The notes beneath the pieces were generated by a model, which saw only the letters and a list, made by a program, of their open reading frames with translations, ran no database searches and was not told the origin of the DNA. Source: Candidatus Puniceispirillum sp. (lineage in GTDB: Bacteria > Pseudomonadota > Alphaproteobacteria > Puniceispirillales > Puniceispirillaceae). From it: a stretch of 64,000 nt of DNA. The DNA lies in assembly GCA_028382965.1 (NCBI GenBank), contig JAOEUK010000007.1, forward strand, positions 1 through 64,000, in the 5' to 3' direction. The translations under genes were made by a program, and so were the position numbers. This document shows, in pieces, positions 46,592-56,859 of the stretch. How positions within the stretch are numbered: the stretch's first letter is position 1; each line of letters begins with the position of its first letter.

Positions 46592-46687
46592 TGTCTGAAT
46601 TTAGCTATTTTCCTAGACCTCTGGTAGTCTACAGCCTATAGTCAATTTTCTCTATTTCTTTTGGCTGTATGGAAAAGCCAGTGTCAA

Positions 46688-49450
46688 ATGTCGATCTATT
46701 CCTCTAAAAATCTGACACTGGTTCTTGGTCCGACCAATACTGGTAAAACTCATTTGGCCCTTGAACGCATGACTGGCTATGCTAGCGGTGTGATCGGGTT
46801 TCCACTGAGGTTGCTCGCGCGTGAAAATTATGAGCGACTAATAGCGCGCCTGGGACCAGGAAAAGTAGGCCTTATTACTGGCGAGGAACGTATTTTGCCT
46901 GCCGGTGCGCGCTATTTTTGCTGCACGGTCGAAGCCATGCCATTAGATGCGAATGCCGATGCCGAACTTTCTGGCCTCAGGTTTGACTTTATCGCTGTCG
47001 ATGAGATCCAACTTGCTGGCGACCGCGAGCGCGGTCATGTGTTTACTGACCGTATTCTGCATGCAAGAGGAGCGCTTGAGACCATGTTTATGGGCGCAGA
47101 AACCGCTGCCCCTTTGTTAAAGGCGCTGCTACCAAATGCAAAATTTGAATTTCGTAACCGAATGTCACGCCTGAGTTATGCTGGACCAAAAAAGCTAACC
47201 CGTTTGCCTCGGCGCTCTGCTATTGTTGCCTTCAGCGCAACAGATGTGTATCAGATTGCTGAATTCATAAAGCGCCAACGCGGTGGTGCAGCAGTGGTTA
47301 TGGGACGGCTTAGTCCCCGAACCCGTAATGCGCAGGTTGATCTATATCAAAATGGTGATGTTGATTTTTTGATTGCTACGGATGCTATCGGAATGGGGCT
47401 TAATCTCGATCTTAGCCATGTTGCTCTATCGGCAGATATGAAATTTGACGGGCGTAAGATGCGCAAGTTATTGCCCTCTGAAATGGCACAAATTGCCGGG
47501 CGTGCCGGGCGGCACATGAATGATGGCAGTTTTGGCGTTACGGATGGATGTCAGGCTTTAGAGCCAGAAATGGTTGATGCTATTGAGCAGCATCGTTTTG
47601 CTCCATTACAAGCTTTCTACTGGCGCAGCCGTGATCTTAGCTTCTCATCAGTTGGCAGTTTACTGGCATCTCTAGAAGCCGCCCCGCCATTGCCGTTTCT
47701 CTTCCGCAAAGGTGATGCGCTTGATCATCAGGCGTTGAACTCGCTTGCTGGTAGGCCAGACATTTGTGATGCAATATCGGGTGCGGGTGATGTGCGTCTG
47801 TTATGGGCTGTTGCTTCAATTCCTGATTTCCGTCAAAGCCTTCACGAAAATCACTACGACATGCTTGCCAGCCTTTTTTTAACATTAGTTCAAAAGGGTG
47901 TGCTTGGGAATGATATGGTGGCCAACGCAATGACACAACTTGACCGCGTCGATGGTGATATTGATACTTTGATGACAAGGCTTGCTTATATTAGAACTTG
48001 GACTTATATCACACATCGTTCTGACTGGACAGATAGTCCTGTTGGGTGGCAGGATCGTGCTCGGTCAATTGAGGATAGACTATCAGACTGTTTGCACATT
48101 AGGCTGTCTGAACGATTTGTAGATAAACGAGCCGCTCTTTTGAGTCGAAGATTAAAGGAAACAAAAAATTTGATTGCCTCTGTAAAAGATGACGGCACGG
48201 TTCTCGTTGAAGGTGAAGAGGTAGGCCAACTTGATGGGTTTACTTTTCATCCAAGCGTTTCCGCTGGCGAAGGTAAAGCGCCCATTCTATCAGCTGCAAG
48301 GCGTGGCCTTCCAGATGAAATTGAACGACGGGTTCGTGCTTTTGTGGCTTCTGCAGATCTGGCATTTAGGCTTAGCCTCGAGGGTGTAATAAAATGGCGT
48401 GAAGCAAGGGTTGCCCAGCTGATAAAAGGTGACAGTCTTTACACGCCACGAGCCGAACTTGTGACCAGTGATCTGTTGTCGATTGATCAGATCCAGCGCA
48501 TGAACAAACGGCTTGGTGAATTTATTTCAACCCATGTTGAAACAATTCTTGGACGGTTGGTTGCGCTACAGACACCTGATAATTTCACAAATGCAGAACA
48601 AACAAATGCCATAAAGGCAGATGAAAAGAATTTGTCTGTTGTTAATCGTGACTGCAGTCCTGTAGGCAAGAATGTTGAGGGTCAAGCGCCCGCCCGGCTG
48701 AGCGGGGCCGCTAAGGGTATTGCTTACATCTTATTTGAACGCTTGGGCTCGGTTCCCACAGCGGAAGTCGCTCATCTTATTCGTACCTTACAGGAAAGTG
48801 ACAAGCCAAGCCTTGCACGATTGGGTCTACGGTTTGGTGTTGAAACTGTTTATATGCCAGAATTGTTAAAGCCTGCCCAAATTAACCTCCGTAGCTTATT
48901 ATTTTCTTTGGCCCAAAGCCAGTTTTATGATGGTGCGCCGCCGCCTGCAGGCCGTGTAGCGATCGATCAGATTGTTGATGTGCCCGATCTTTACTGGCTT
49001 GCTGTTGGTTATCGGCGGCTTGGCCAACGGGTGATGCGCGTGGATATGGTTGAACGAGTTGCAATGTTAGTGCGTATAGCCGCGCGCGATGGGCATTTCA
49101 AAATCACTGAAGACATGCTTTCTTTGGCAGGAGCCACTCGTGAACAGCTTGGCCAAATGCTAATTGATCTTGGATGTCAGGTTGTTGGTGAAGTAGCAAA
49201 TGAAGATATGGAAAAGCCCGCGCTACAAATTTTTGAGCGCAAACGTAAGGTGCGTCAGCCGCACAGGAATAGTGCGGCGCTAGTAAAAAAAGGCAATGAA
49301 ATAGAGCCAAAGCAGGATCGAAATGCTCAGAATCAGAGTGTAAAATCTGGTGGTTTCAGGCCTGGGCTAAGCCAAAAACGAGCCCCTGAAAAAAAACTTG
49401 ATCCCAATTCGCCTTTTGCCGTTTTGGCTGCATTGAAGACCAAAGCTTGA
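46688..49450 (+). CDS. SUV3-like ATP-dependent RNA helicase
   Basis: This is a superfamily 2 helicase close to mitochondrial SUV3 and common in alphaproteobacteria. Walker A is GPTNTGKT at residues 14-21 and the DExH-like box is DEIQ at 105-108. Motif III-VI segments ATDAIGMGLNL and QIAGRAGRHMN are present. The C-terminal half (about 300-920) is longer and ends in a basic, Lys-rich tail. The function is presumably RNA turnover with a ribonuclease partner. The frame opens at a TTG at 46661; I chose ATG 46688. The next gene starts 4 bp after the stop. Confidence 0.9.
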   Translation: MSIYSSKNLTLVLGPTNTGKTHLALERMTGYASGVIGFPLRLLARENYERLIARLGPGKVGLITGEERILPAGARYFCCTVEAMPLDANADAELSGLRFDFIAVDEIQLAGDRERGHVFTDRILHARGALETMFMGAETAAPLLKALLPNAKFEFRNRMSRLSYAGPKKLTRLPRRSAIVAFSATDVYQIAEFIKRQRGGAAVVMGRLSPRTRNAQVDLYQNGDVDFLIATDAIGMGLNLDLSHVALSADMKFDGRKMRKLLPSEMAQIAGRAGRHMNDGSFGVTDGCQALEPEMVDAIEQHRFAPLQAFYWRSRDLSFSSVGSLLASLEAAPPLPFLFRKGDALDHQALNSLAGRPDICDAISGAGDVRLLWAVASIPDFRQSLHENHYDMLASLFLTLVQKGVLGNDMVANAMTQLDRVDGDIDTLMTRLAYIRTWTYITHRSDWTDSPVGWQDRARSIEDRLSDCLHIRLSERFVDKRAALLSRRLKETKNLIASVKDDGTVLVEGEEVGQLDGFTFHPSVSAGEGKAPILSAARRGLPDEIERRVRAFVASADLAFRLSLEGVIKWREARVAQLIKGDSLYTPRAELVTSDLLSIDQIQRMNKRLGEFISTHVETILGRLVALQTPDNFTNAEQTNAIKADEKNLSVVNRDCSPVGKNVEGQAPARLSGAAKGIAYILFERLGSVPTAEVAHLIRTLQESDKPSLARLGLRFGVETVYMPELLKPAQINLRSLLFSLAQSQFYDGAPPPAGRVAIDQIVDVPDLYWLAVGYRRLGQRVMRVDMVERVAMLVRIAARDGHFKITEDMLSLAGATREQLGQMLIDLGCQVVGEVANEDMEKPALQIFERKRKVRQPHRNSAALVKKGNEIEPKQDRNAQNQSVKSGGFRPGLSQKRAPEKKLDPNSPFAVLAALKTKA

Positions 49451-49454
49451 AACT

Positions 49455-49871
49455 ATGGGCGCAGTCGCGCAAAAAACGGTTTTACGGCTCGATAAGTGGC
49501 TTTGGTATGCTCGATTTTTTAAAACGCGTAGCGCCGCAAATAAGGCTATTTCTGGTGGGAGGTTTCGGGTTGATGGAATAATTATGACAAAACCACATCG
49601 GCAGGCTCTATGTGGTCAGGTTTTAACTTTTGTTCAAGGCGACAGAATTCGTGTGATTGAGATTTTGGCTTTGGGTGGTCGCCGAGGGCCAGCTGTAGAA
49701 GCTGAATCACTTTATAAAAATTTGGCGCCTGTAAAAGACTTACGGGCAAAAAAAACGCAAGTCCAAAAGTTTGAATTTGAGGTCCGTGGCAAAGGCAGCG
49801 GACGACCAACCAAACGCCTGCGTCGTGCAACTGATCGGCTGAAGGTAATATTGAATGATAATGAGGATTAA
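49455..49871 (+). CDS. hslR: S4-domain RNA-binding protein (Hsp15-like)
   Basis: This 138-residue protein has an N-terminal S4 domain (RLDKWLWYARFFKTRSAANKAI, GGRFRVDG) and a basic C-terminal tail. Hsp15 of E. coli rescues stalled 50S subunits carrying nascent tRNA. The same S4-plus-tail pattern is typical of alphaproteobacterial homologues. It is embedded between the helicase and the TerB-like gene with gaps of 4 and 0 bp, so these form one transcription unit. Confidence 0.9.
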   Translation: MGAVAQKTVLRLDKWLWYARFFKTRSAANKAISGGRFRVDGIIMTKPHRQALCGQVLTFVQGDRIRVIEILALGGRRGPAVEAESLYKNLAPVKDLRAKKTQVQKFEFEVRGKGSGRPTKRLRRATDRLKVILNDNED

Positions 49872-50336
49872 ATGTTAAATCGATTTTCTGAATGGGTCCG
49901 AGATTTTTCTGTTGGTGGCGCAAGCGTGCCAAAGGAGGATGATAATTTTACCGCAACCATAACCGCTTTGCTTGTCGAGGCGGCTATGGCTGATGGCACA
50001 CTTGACCCTGATGAAAAATCCCGCATCTTACATTTGTTGACTGATCAGCTAGAACTTGGCATCGAAATCGCAAAAACCACCCTTGAAGATGCAATTGTTG
50101 CTCATGAAACGAGAGTGGAAATCCATGGTCTTGTCCGGCAGATCAGGGAAGACACTGAAATGGAAGACCGAGTAATCATTTTGGAGATGATCTGGGTTGT
50201 AGTTTTGGCTGACAATCAGATTGATGAACATGAATCTCAGTTGATGAGACGTCTTGCGGGCCTCCTATTTATAGACGATGTTGAAGCAGGCTTGGCAGCA
50301 AGACGTGCACGAAAGCGTCTTGGTCTTGCCGATTAG
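49872..50336 (+). CDS. TerB-like protein
   Basis: The 154-residue protein fits the TerB (tellurite resistance B/DjlA N-terminal) helical fold. The motif ALLVEAAMADGTLDPDEKSRILHLL and the second copy VVLADNQIDEHESQLMRRLAGLL carry the acidic metal-binding-like positions. Most chromosomal TerB-only proteins have no known role and are not resistance genes. It starts at the base after the hslR stop. Confidence 0.85.
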   Translation: MLNRFSEWVRDFSVGGASVPKEDDNFTATITALLVEAAMADGTLDPDEKSRILHLLTDQLELGIEIAKTTLEDAIVAHETRVEIHGLVRQIREDTEMEDRVIILEMIWVVVLADNQIDEHESQLMRRLAGLLFIDDVEAGLAARRARKRLGLAD

Positions 50337-50426
50337 TTGCAACTGCGATAGATAAATAAAAAAAATCAGGTTAAGCTTAAGTACGCTTTGTGTTTTGCTA
50401 AAAACTTTAGAGGAGAAAATTCACAA

Positions 50427-50765
50427 ATGACCTACATAGTCAATGATTTCTGCATCATGTGCAAATATACTGATTGTGTTGAGGTTTGTCCAGTTGACTG
50501 CTTTTATGAGGGTGAAAACATGCTTGTTATTCACCCTGATGAATGCATTGATTGTGGAGTTTGTGAGCCTGAATGTCCGGCAGAGGCAATATTACCTGAC
50601 TCTGAGCCAGGTGCAGAAAAATGGCTTGAACTTAATCGTGAGATGTCTGGGATTTGGCCGAATATTGCGGAAAGACTGGATGCAATGCCTGATGCTGACA
50701 AGATGCAGGATGAAAGTGGTAAATTTGACAATTATTTCAGCAAAGTGCCGGGGCAAGGTTCATAA
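50427..50765 (+). CDS. fdxA: 7Fe ferredoxin FdxA
   Basis: This small electron carrier has 112 residues with both cluster motifs. By comparison with Azotobacter ferredoxin I, C9, C17 and C50 would hold [3Fe-4S], and C21, C40, C43 and C46 [4Fe-4S]. The N-terminus [20 protein letters not shown] is typical of FdxA. The start is ATG 50427 with AGAGGAG upstream; the 13-codon upstream extension is rejected. It precedes carD, a common pair in alphaproteobacteria. A role as electron donor to the RACo-like activator is possible but unsupported. Confidence 0.95.
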   Translation: MTYIVNDFCIMCKYTDCVEVCPVDCFYEGENMLVIHPDECIDCGVCEPECPAEAILPDSEPGAEKWLELNREMSGIWPNIAERLDAMPDADKMQDESGKFDNYFSKVPGQGS

Positions 50766-51000
50766 ATTGCGACTGCTGAATTTTAGCTAATCAGGTCTTT
50801 GGCCTATTTATTGATTTTTTCAAAGAATTATAGTACAATCAAACTGTGATAAAGCTATAGCCTGTGTTTTGTAAAACTTTTGAGTTTTGCCTCAGTGGGG
50901 GGTTATCGTTAGTGACGTGGGTGAAAGAATTGTCCTAGTCATATGTTGTTTCAAATGTCTGCTGAGGGCAAAAACTGTGCGAATTAGCGTTGAGGAAAAT

Positions 51001-51504
51001 ATGACACGTAAAAGTGAGAGTTCGTTCGAAGAAGGTGATTTTGTTGTTTATCCAACGCATGGTGTCGGTCGTATTTTGGGTACAGAAGAACGCGAAATTG
51101 CCGGCACAAATCTGGAAATGCTTGTTGTTCGGTTTGAGCATGATCGCATGACTTTGCGAGTGCCCATGGATAAAGCACGTAGTCTTGGACTGCGCACTTT
51201 GAGTTCAAAAAAGCAGATGGAACAGGCTATAACTACACTACAAGGTAAAGCTAAGGTTCGTCGTACAATGTGGTCCCGCCGTGCTCAAGAATATGAGACA
51301 AAAATCAAGTCAGGCGATCCTGTCTCAATCGCTGAAGTAGTGCGCGATCTTCACCGCCGCACAAACCAATCTGAGCAATCTTACTCCGAGCGGCAAATGT
51401 ATCAGGCGGCACTCGAACGGCTTGCTCGAGAATTTGCAGCGATTGAAAAAATTGATCAGGATGCTGCAGCGCTTCGCCTTGAGGACCTTATGGACGCAGC
51501 GTAA
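51001..51504 (+). CDS. carD: CarD-family transcriptional regulator
   Basis: CarD-type proteins bind RNA polymerase beta and stabilise open complexes at promoters such as those of rRNA. The N-terminal RNAP-interacting Tudor-like domain is EEGDFVVYPTHGVGRILG, followed by a helical DNA-contacting domain. Length is 167 residues. The frame extends to 50887, but GAGG and the expected start MTRKSESSFEEGDF favour ATG 51001. The 235-bp stretch between fdxA and carD holds no gene; a 6-bp AT-rich hairpin (AAAACT/AGTTTT at 50873-50888) lies there. Confidence 0.93.
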   Translation: MTRKSESSFEEGDFVVYPTHGVGRILGTEEREIAGTNLEMLVVRFEHDRMTLRVPMDKARSLGLRTLSSKKQMEQAITTLQGKAKVRRTMWSRRAQEYETKIKSGDPVSIAEVVRDLHRRTNQSEQSYSERQMYQAALERLAREFAAIEKIDQDAAALRLEDLMDAA

Positions 51505-51641
51505 TATCTCTTTCCCTGGGGTTACTTCTGTTATCCTCGCAAGACTGGGAAGCAACGTGGCTTTGATTTTGAAATGCTGGTATTCGTTAACTTGGATGCA
51601 TTTGGTCACGCCGTGGTGCGTGTATGGAGTTTGTTCTGGCT

Positions 51642-52583
51642 ATGGTCAATGCGTTTATTCAAGAGCGTGAGCTGTTTTCGCCAGTAACGCCCTTTCACAG
51701 TGGTTTTTTAAAACGAGACAAACATCAAATATACTATGAGCAATGCGGGAGTCTGAGCGGCCAATGCATATTATTTCTTCACGGTGGCCCTGGAGCAGGT
51801 ACGGCCCCTGCGCACCGTCGTCTTTTCGACCCAAAGCGCTTTCATGTAGTTCTATTTGATCAACGGGGTTGTGGGCAATCACGGCCGCAAGCGAGCCTAG
51901 ATGGAAACAGCACCCAAGATTTGATTGAAGACATTGAATCGATTCGAAAGTTGCTTGGCATCGATAAATTTACATTATTTGGCGGCTCATGGGGCAGCAC
52001 GCTGGCTTTGGCCTATGCCATTGCTCACCCAAATCATGTTAAAGGGCTAATTCTGCGTGGTGTTTTTCTTGGCACACGCTCTGAAGTTAACTGGTTTTTG
52101 AATGATATGGGCAGGTTTTTTCCTGAGGCTTATGAAAGGTTTGCGGGTCACCTTGAGCAGATGGATCGCCATGACTTGCTTACAAGCTATTTCAACCGTC
52201 TTATCGACCCTGATCCAGCAATCCACCAGAAAGCAGCAGAATCTTGGGCGTCATATGAGACATCCTGTTCTACATTAAGGGCAGGAAATCGTTATATGGG
52301 AGGGCCTTCAGCGCTTACAATGGCGCGGATAGAAGCATACTATTTTGTTAATGATTGTTTCATGCCAGCCAATCATATAATGAATAATATTGAACTTATT
52401 GATCATTTGCCAGTTACTATTGTTCAGGGTCGGCATGATGTTATTTGTCCGCCAATCACTGCTTTTCAGTTGGCTGCAAAATGGGGTAAAAAGGCTAACT
52501 TGGAGATTGTTGACGTAGCAGGACACTCTACTTTTGAAAGTGGTATCGCTCACGCCCTGATGGCGGCGTTGCAGGAAGTCTAG
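51642..52583 (+). CDS. pip: Proline iminopeptidase
   Basis: This alpha/beta hydrolase removes N-terminal proline (peptidase S33). The oxyanion loop HGGPGAG, nucleophile elbow GGSWGS, acid in QGRHD and catalytic histidine in AGHS are all present. Length is about 313 residues. An in-frame ATG 18 bp upstream (51624) is also possible; neither has a strong ribosome-binding site. It is flanked by about 130-180 bp of non-coding sequence on both sides, so it is probably transcribed alone. Confidence 0.92.
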   Translation: MVNAFIQERELFSPVTPFHSGFLKRDKHQIYYEQCGSLSGQCILFLHGGPGAGTAPAHRRLFDPKRFHVVLFDQRGCGQSRPQASLDGNSTQDLIEDIESIRKLLGIDKFTLFGGSWGSTLALAYAIAHPNHVKGLILRGVFLGTRSEVNWFLNDMGRFFPEAYERFAGHLEQMDRHDLLTSYFNRLIDPDPAIHQKAAESWASYETSCSTLRAGNRYMGGPSALTMARIEAYYFVNDCFMPANHIMNNIELIDHLPVTIVQGRHDVICPPITAFQLAAKWGKKANLEIVDVAGHSTFESGIAHALMAALQEV

Positions 52584-52762
52584 TTAAGAAAATTTAATAT
52601 GTTTTCTCTGCATTGAATAAAGCTATTTTACTATAGTTAAGGATGATATTTGGTAGCACGGAGTTTCTTAGATTGTATAACACACCTTATAAGTGATGAA
52701 ATCAATTGCTACATTGGAGGCCGGGGAATAATCTTTAGTCTGTGGGTTATGGGATAAGTAAG

Positions 52763-53029
52763 ATGAATGATGATGATGTGAGGTTAAAGTCTATGGTGGA
52801 TGTAACCTTTGAAGAGGCTCTTAAAGAGCTGGAAGCCATTGTGAAATCGCTTGAGCGTGGAGAAACATCGCTCGATGATGCAATTGCTGCATTTGAACAA
52901 GGCACCCGATTAAAATCACATTGCCAATCCCGTCTTGAAGAAGCACGTATGAAAGTTGAAAAGATTAAGTTGCCAGCTACTGGTAAGCCCCCAGAAAGTG
53001 TATCTGATTTTGATATCGGAGAGTCTTGA
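52763..53029 (+). CDS. xseB: Exodeoxyribonuclease VII small subunit
   Basis: XseB partners XseA in degrading single-stranded DNA. The 88-residue product has the family core TFEEALKELEAIVKSLERGE, SLDDAIAAFEQG and a helical C-terminus. It is the first gene of the xseB-ispA-dxs-tlyA group, an order conserved across proteobacteria. The start may instead be MVDVTFEEA, ten codons later. No xseA is in the window. Confidence 0.93.
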   Translation: MNDDDVRLKSMVDVTFEEALKELEAIVKSLERGETSLDDAIAAFEQGTRLKSHCQSRLEEARMKVEKIKLPATGKPPESVSDFDIGES

Positions 53030-53039
53030 CCTTTGAGTT

Positions 53040-53939
53040 ATGAATGATTTTCAGGAACAATTTCGAAGAGACGCTATGGCCTGTGAGAATGCTCTGCAGC
53101 AATTATTAGCTCGGAGCATCTGTTTTTCGGCAAACAGGCTTCGTGATGCTATGGAATATGGGCTTTTAAATGGTGGAAAGAGGCTGCGAGGGTCACTGGT
53201 TCTCGCTGCAGCACGAATGGTAACTGGTGACACTGTGGATAATAATCAGGCGTTGCGCACTGCTGCTGCAATTGAGTGTCTTCATGCTTACTCGCTGATT
53301 CATGATGATTTGCCAGCTATGGATAATGCTAACACTCGTCGTGGGAAACCTAGTTGCCACAAGGTCTTTGGCGAAGCAACTGCCATTCTGGCAGGTGATG
53401 CTCTACAAACAATGGCATTTGATATTCTTGCTGACAGCAAAACGCACGATGATGCTACAATTCGGGTCCAACTTATTGGACAATTAGCAAAATCTTCAGG
53501 GCTAGAGGGTATGGCGGGAGGGCAGATGCTTGACCTAGAGGCAGAAGGTCGTTCATTCGGGCTTGTGGAAACAAAGGAGATGCAAATGATGAAGACTGGA
53601 GCGTTGATTACTTGTGCAGTTTTGTCTGGTGGTATTGTTGCAGGTGCAAACTCTTCTTTGCTTTCTGCGCAAGCTTCTTTTGCCAAAAATCTTGGTTTAG
53701 CCTTTCAAATCGCGGATGATTTGCTGGATTATAAGGGTGATGCAACGCTTCTGGGCAAACCGGCAGGCCAAGATGCTTTGCGTGGCAAGGCTGGTTTTGT
53801 TGCTTTAATGGGACACCAGGGTGCCGCAGTTGAAGCAAAACGATTGATTGATGATGCGAATATGATATTGGAGCCATGGAAGCGTTCTGCAGAATATATG
53901 CAAAGCCTTGCGAAGTTCGCAATTATTCGTAAAACCTGA
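53040..53939 (+). CDS. ispA: Polyprenyl (farnesyl/geranylgeranyl) diphosphate synthase
   Basis: This chain-elongating prenyl transferase makes FPP or GGPP from IPP and DMAPP. The first aspartate-rich motif is DDLPAMD followed by RRGKPSCHK, and the second is DDLLD. Length is 299 residues. The residues before the first motif (ECLHAYSLIHDD) have small/aromatic positions as in bacterial FPP synthases, so FPP is the more likely product. It starts 10 bp after xseB. Confidence 0.94.
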   Translation: MNDFQEQFRRDAMACENALQQLLARSICFSANRLRDAMEYGLLNGGKRLRGSLVLAAARMVTGDTVDNNQALRTAAAIECLHAYSLIHDDLPAMDNANTRRGKPSCHKVFGEATAILAGDALQTMAFDILADSKTHDDATIRVQLIGQLAKSSGLEGMAGGQMLDLEAEGRSFGLVETKEMQMMKTGALITCAVLSGGIVAGANSSLLSAQASFAKNLGLAFQIADDLLDYKGDATLLGKPAGQDALRGKAGFVALMGHQGAAVEAKRLIDDANMILEPWKRSAEYMQSLAKFAIIRKT

Positions 53940-54039
53940 TACCCTAAAAAGTAATGTGATAGGTTTTGTGCCAATGTCACAGATGACCCTCCTAGGCTGC
54001 TAAGCTTTTTGATTTTGAGATTATAGGATGAAAATCTGA

Positions 54040-55977
54040 ATGCAAACTCCGTTGCTTGACCAAATTACTCAAATTGATGATTTGAGGTGCCTGTCAGAAG
54101 GAAATTTACCGCAACTCGCTAATGAGCTTAGGGATGCTACTATTTCTGCTGTGTCCAAAACAGGTGGTCACCTTGGGGCAGGCTTGGGAGTGGTTGAGTT
54201 AACAGTGGCACTTCATTATGTATTTGTTACGCCATACGATCGGTTGATTTGGGATGTTGGCCACCAAGCGTATCCGCACAAAATTCTGACGGGCCGACGT
54301 GATCGCATTGATAGTCTCCGGCAAAAAGATGGTTTGTCTGGTTTTACCAAGCGCAGCGAATCAGAATTTGATCCATTTGGTGCGGGGCATTCATCAACTT
54401 CTATATCATCTGGCCTTGGGATGGCTGTGGCTAGTGAACTGCAGGATATTCGCCGAAATGTGATAGCAGTTATTGGTGATGGCGCAATGAGTGCTGGTAT
54501 GGCATACGAGGCGATGAACAATGCAGGAGCAACTAACAGTCGCCTAATCGTGATCCTGAATGACAACGATATGTCAATTTCACAACCGGTTGGCGCAATG
54601 AGCAGCTACCTTTCACGTTTGATTACATCTGAGCCTTATCATTCAATCCGTGATTTAATGCGCGAAGTTGCAAGCCATTTTCCTGTTGAAATAGAGCGAA
54701 CGGCTCGAAGAGCCAAAGATGCTGCTCGTGAATTATTGGGAGGGAACTCAGTTTTTAGTCAACTGGGTTTTACACACATTGGGCCCATTGATGGTCATGA
54801 TATCAGTCAGCTATTGCCTGTTTTTAAAAACCTCCGTGACTCAAGTTCTTATGGTCCGGTGTTGCTCCATGTAATCACTGAAAAAGGTCATGGTCATCCG
54901 TTCGCTGGTCCATCTGCAGAAAAATATCATGCGGTACCTAAGTTTGATATAGTTACTGGTACCCCGCAGAAATCAACTGGGAATGTACCAAGTTATACAT
55001 CAGTATTCGCCAATAGCCTGATTGCAGCAGCCGAAATTGATCCAAAAATTGTTGCCATTACAGCAGCGATGCCATCTGGTACAGGTCTTGATAAGGTAAG
55101 GGATCGCTTTCCAAACCGTGTTTTTGATGTTGGTATTGCCGAGCAACATGCGGTGACTTTTGCTGCGGGATTGGCTTCTGAGGGTATGAAACCCTTCTGT
55201 GTGCTTTATTCAACATTTTTACAACGTGGATATGACCAGCTTGTCCATGATGTCGCAGTGCAAAATCTACCTGTCCGCTTCGCTATTGATAGAGCAGGTG
55301 TTGTTGGTGCTGATGGACCCACTCACGCGGGGGTTTATGACATTGCTTATCTTTCTTGTTTACCAAATATGGTGATTATGTGCCCTTCTGACGAAGCAGA
55401 ACTCACGCATATGGTTACAACTGCCGTGGCTTATGACGGAGGTCCGTGTGCTCTCCGCTACCCTCGGGGTGAAGGTGTTGGTTGCACTATTCCAGACGTT
55501 GGTCAAAATCTTTTGATTGGCAAGGGGAGGTTAGTACGGGACGGCAGTGATTTTGCAATTCTTTCACTAGGGACAAGACTTATTTCGGTGAGCGAGGCAG
55601 CTGACCGTTTGGCAAGTGATGGTATTAACATCACCATTGCTGATGCTCGCTTTGCAAAACCACTAGACACTGATTTAATTGATCAATTAGCAAAAACGCA
55701 TAAAGCGCTGTTGATTGTTGAGGAGGGGAGCCCCGGTGGATTTTCAGCACATGTCATGACGTATCTTGCCAATCAGGGGCACCTTGATGGAACGTTAAAG
55801 GCGCGCACCCTTACTTTACCGGATGTCTTTATTGATCACGACAGTCAGAAGGAGCAGCTTGCTTTTGCCAAGCTTGACGCAAATGGTATTTATAATGCAG
55901 CTCAAAAGATCTTGTCTCTGTTAGACCTGAGATTAAGTGGCAAAAAAATTATGGGTGACAACCTCCGTCTATCATAA
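54040..55977 (+). CDS. dxs: 1-deoxy-D-xylulose-5-phosphate synthase
   Basis: DXS is the TPP-dependent entry enzyme of the MEP pathway. The TPP/Mg site [18 protein letters not shown] is present, as are the conserved [18 protein letters not shown], catalytic Glu in [15 protein letters not shown], and [15 protein letters not shown]. Length is 645 residues, standard. It is 100 bp after ispA and 48 bp before the tlyA start chosen here. Confidence 0.97.
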   Translation: MQTPLLDQITQIDDLRCLSEGNLPQLANELRDATISAVSKTGGHLGAGLGVVELTVALHYVFVTPYDRLIWDVGHQAYPHKILTGRRDRIDSLRQKDGLSGFTKRSESEFDPFGAGHSSTSISSGLGMAVASELQDIRRNVIAVIGDGAMSAGMAYEAMNNAGATNSRLIVILNDNDMSISQPVGAMSSYLSRLITSEPYHSIRDLMREVASHFPVEIERTARRAKDAARELLGGNSVFSQLGFTHIGPIDGHDISQLLPVFKNLRDSSSYGPVLLHVITEKGHGHPFAGPSAEKYHAVPKFDIVTGTPQKSTGNVPSYTSVFANSLIAAAEIDPKIVAITAAMPSGTGLDKVRDRFPNRVFDVGIAEQHAVTFAAGLASEGMKPFCVLYSTFLQRGYDQLVHDVAVQNLPVRFAIDRAGVVGADGPTHAGVYDIAYLSCLPNMVIMCPSDEAELTHMVTTAVAYDGGPCALRYPRGEGVGCTIPDVGQNLLIGKGRLVRDGSDFAILSLGTRLISVSEAADRLASDGINITIADARFAKPLDTDLIDQLAKTHKALLIVEEGSPGGFSAHVMTYLANQGHLDGTLKARTLTLPDVFIDHDSQKEQLAFAKLDANGIYNAAQKILSLLDLRLSGKKIMGDNLRLS

Positions 55978-56025
55978 ATATGTTTGCCTGATTTTGAAAA
56001 ACTTCAATCATCAAGGTCTTTTAGT

Positions 56026-56823
56026 TTGAAAAAATTACATAAATGGGCTACGAGCGTAAGCCAAAGTCACATTCAAGACGGCAAAAAACTACGTGCTGAT
56101 GCATTGCTAATTGCGCGTGGGTTGGCTGGTTCACGAGAACGCGCATGTGAACTGATTGCTAAAGGTGCCGTTCTTGTAAATGGAGTTACTGTTGTTAAGC
56201 CATCAAAATTACTAGCATCCGATTGTGAGTTTATGCTTACCGCAGAAGACAATCCATGGGTAAGCCGTGCTAGTCTGAAGCTTGCTGGTGGACTTGAAGC
56301 ATTTCCCATGATCGATGTCAGCGGGCGCTATGCAATTGATATTGGTGCCGGCACGGGTGGTTTTACGGAGGTACTGCTCGCGCAAAACGTGAGGCATGTA
56401 TTGGCTGTCGATGTTGGAAGTGGACAATTGGCTGAAAAAGTGGCAACTGATCCACGTGTTACTGTAATGGATAAAACAAATGCAAGACATCTGAAAGCAG
56501 ACGCGCTAGTAATGCCTATAGATCTCATTGTTTGTGATGCTTCTTTTATTTCTCTTAAAAAGGTGCTGCCCGCTGTGATGAGCTTGTCCAATGTGGGGAC
56601 ATATATTTTAGCATTGGTAAAACCTCAATTTGAAGTGGGAAAAGGCATGGTTGGGAAAGGAGGAATTGTTCGTGATACTGCAATGCATGCTAAGGTTGTT
56701 GCGGATATTGAAAATTGGTTAATCAATAAGATGAAATGGCAGCATATTGGAACAGTACCATCACCAATCTTTGGGGTGGATGGTAACCAAGAGTTTTTGC
56801 TGGCCGCTTGTAAAGTAGGGTAG
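56026..56823 (+). CDS. tlyA: TlyA-family rRNA methyltransferase
   Basis: This S4-domain plus FtsJ-like 2'-O-methyltransferase (often annotated haemolysin A) modifies rRNA. The S4 part LRADALLIARGLAGSRERACELI and GAVLVNGVTV is followed by the SAM motif IDIGAGTGGFTEVLL and the KPQFEVGKGMVGKGG block. No ATG or GTG start exists before the S4 domain. TTG at 56026 has AAGG nine bases upstream and is preferred over TTG at 55984. The last gene of the xseB-ispA-dxs group. Confidence 0.9.
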   Translation: MKKLHKWATSVSQSHIQDGKKLRADALLIARGLAGSRERACELIAKGAVLVNGVTVVKPSKLLASDCEFMLTAEDNPWVSRASLKLAGGLEAFPMIDVSGRYAIDIGAGTGGFTEVLLAQNVRHVLAVDVGSGQLAEKVATDPRVTVMDKTNARHLKADALVMPIDLIVCDASFISLKKVLPAVMSLSNVGTYILALVKPQFEVGKGMVGKGGIVRDTAMHAKVVADIENWLINKMKWQHIGTVPSPIFGVDGNQEFLLAACKVG

Positions 56824-56835
56824 TTTTTCAAAAAC
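56823..56835. terminator. Palindrome at the convergent tlyA / aroC ends
   Basis: GTTTTTCAAAAAC at 56823-56835 is a perfect 13-base inverted repeat that begins at the last base of the tlyA stop. It is AT-rich and lacks a following U-run on the tlyA side. It may contribute to transcript ends. Confidence 0.25.
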
Positions 56836-56859
56836 CAGGTTAAGAGCTAGTTGACGCCT

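Noticed and set aside
46661-46687. Longer N-terminus for the SUV3-like helicase from TTG 46661
   Set aside because: The extra nine residues precede the usual start of the family and the TTG has no better ribosome-binding site than ATG 46688.
50388-50426. 13-codon upstream extension of fdxA
   Set aside because: The AGAGGAG ribosome-binding site lies inside it, and FdxA proteins start at MTYIV.
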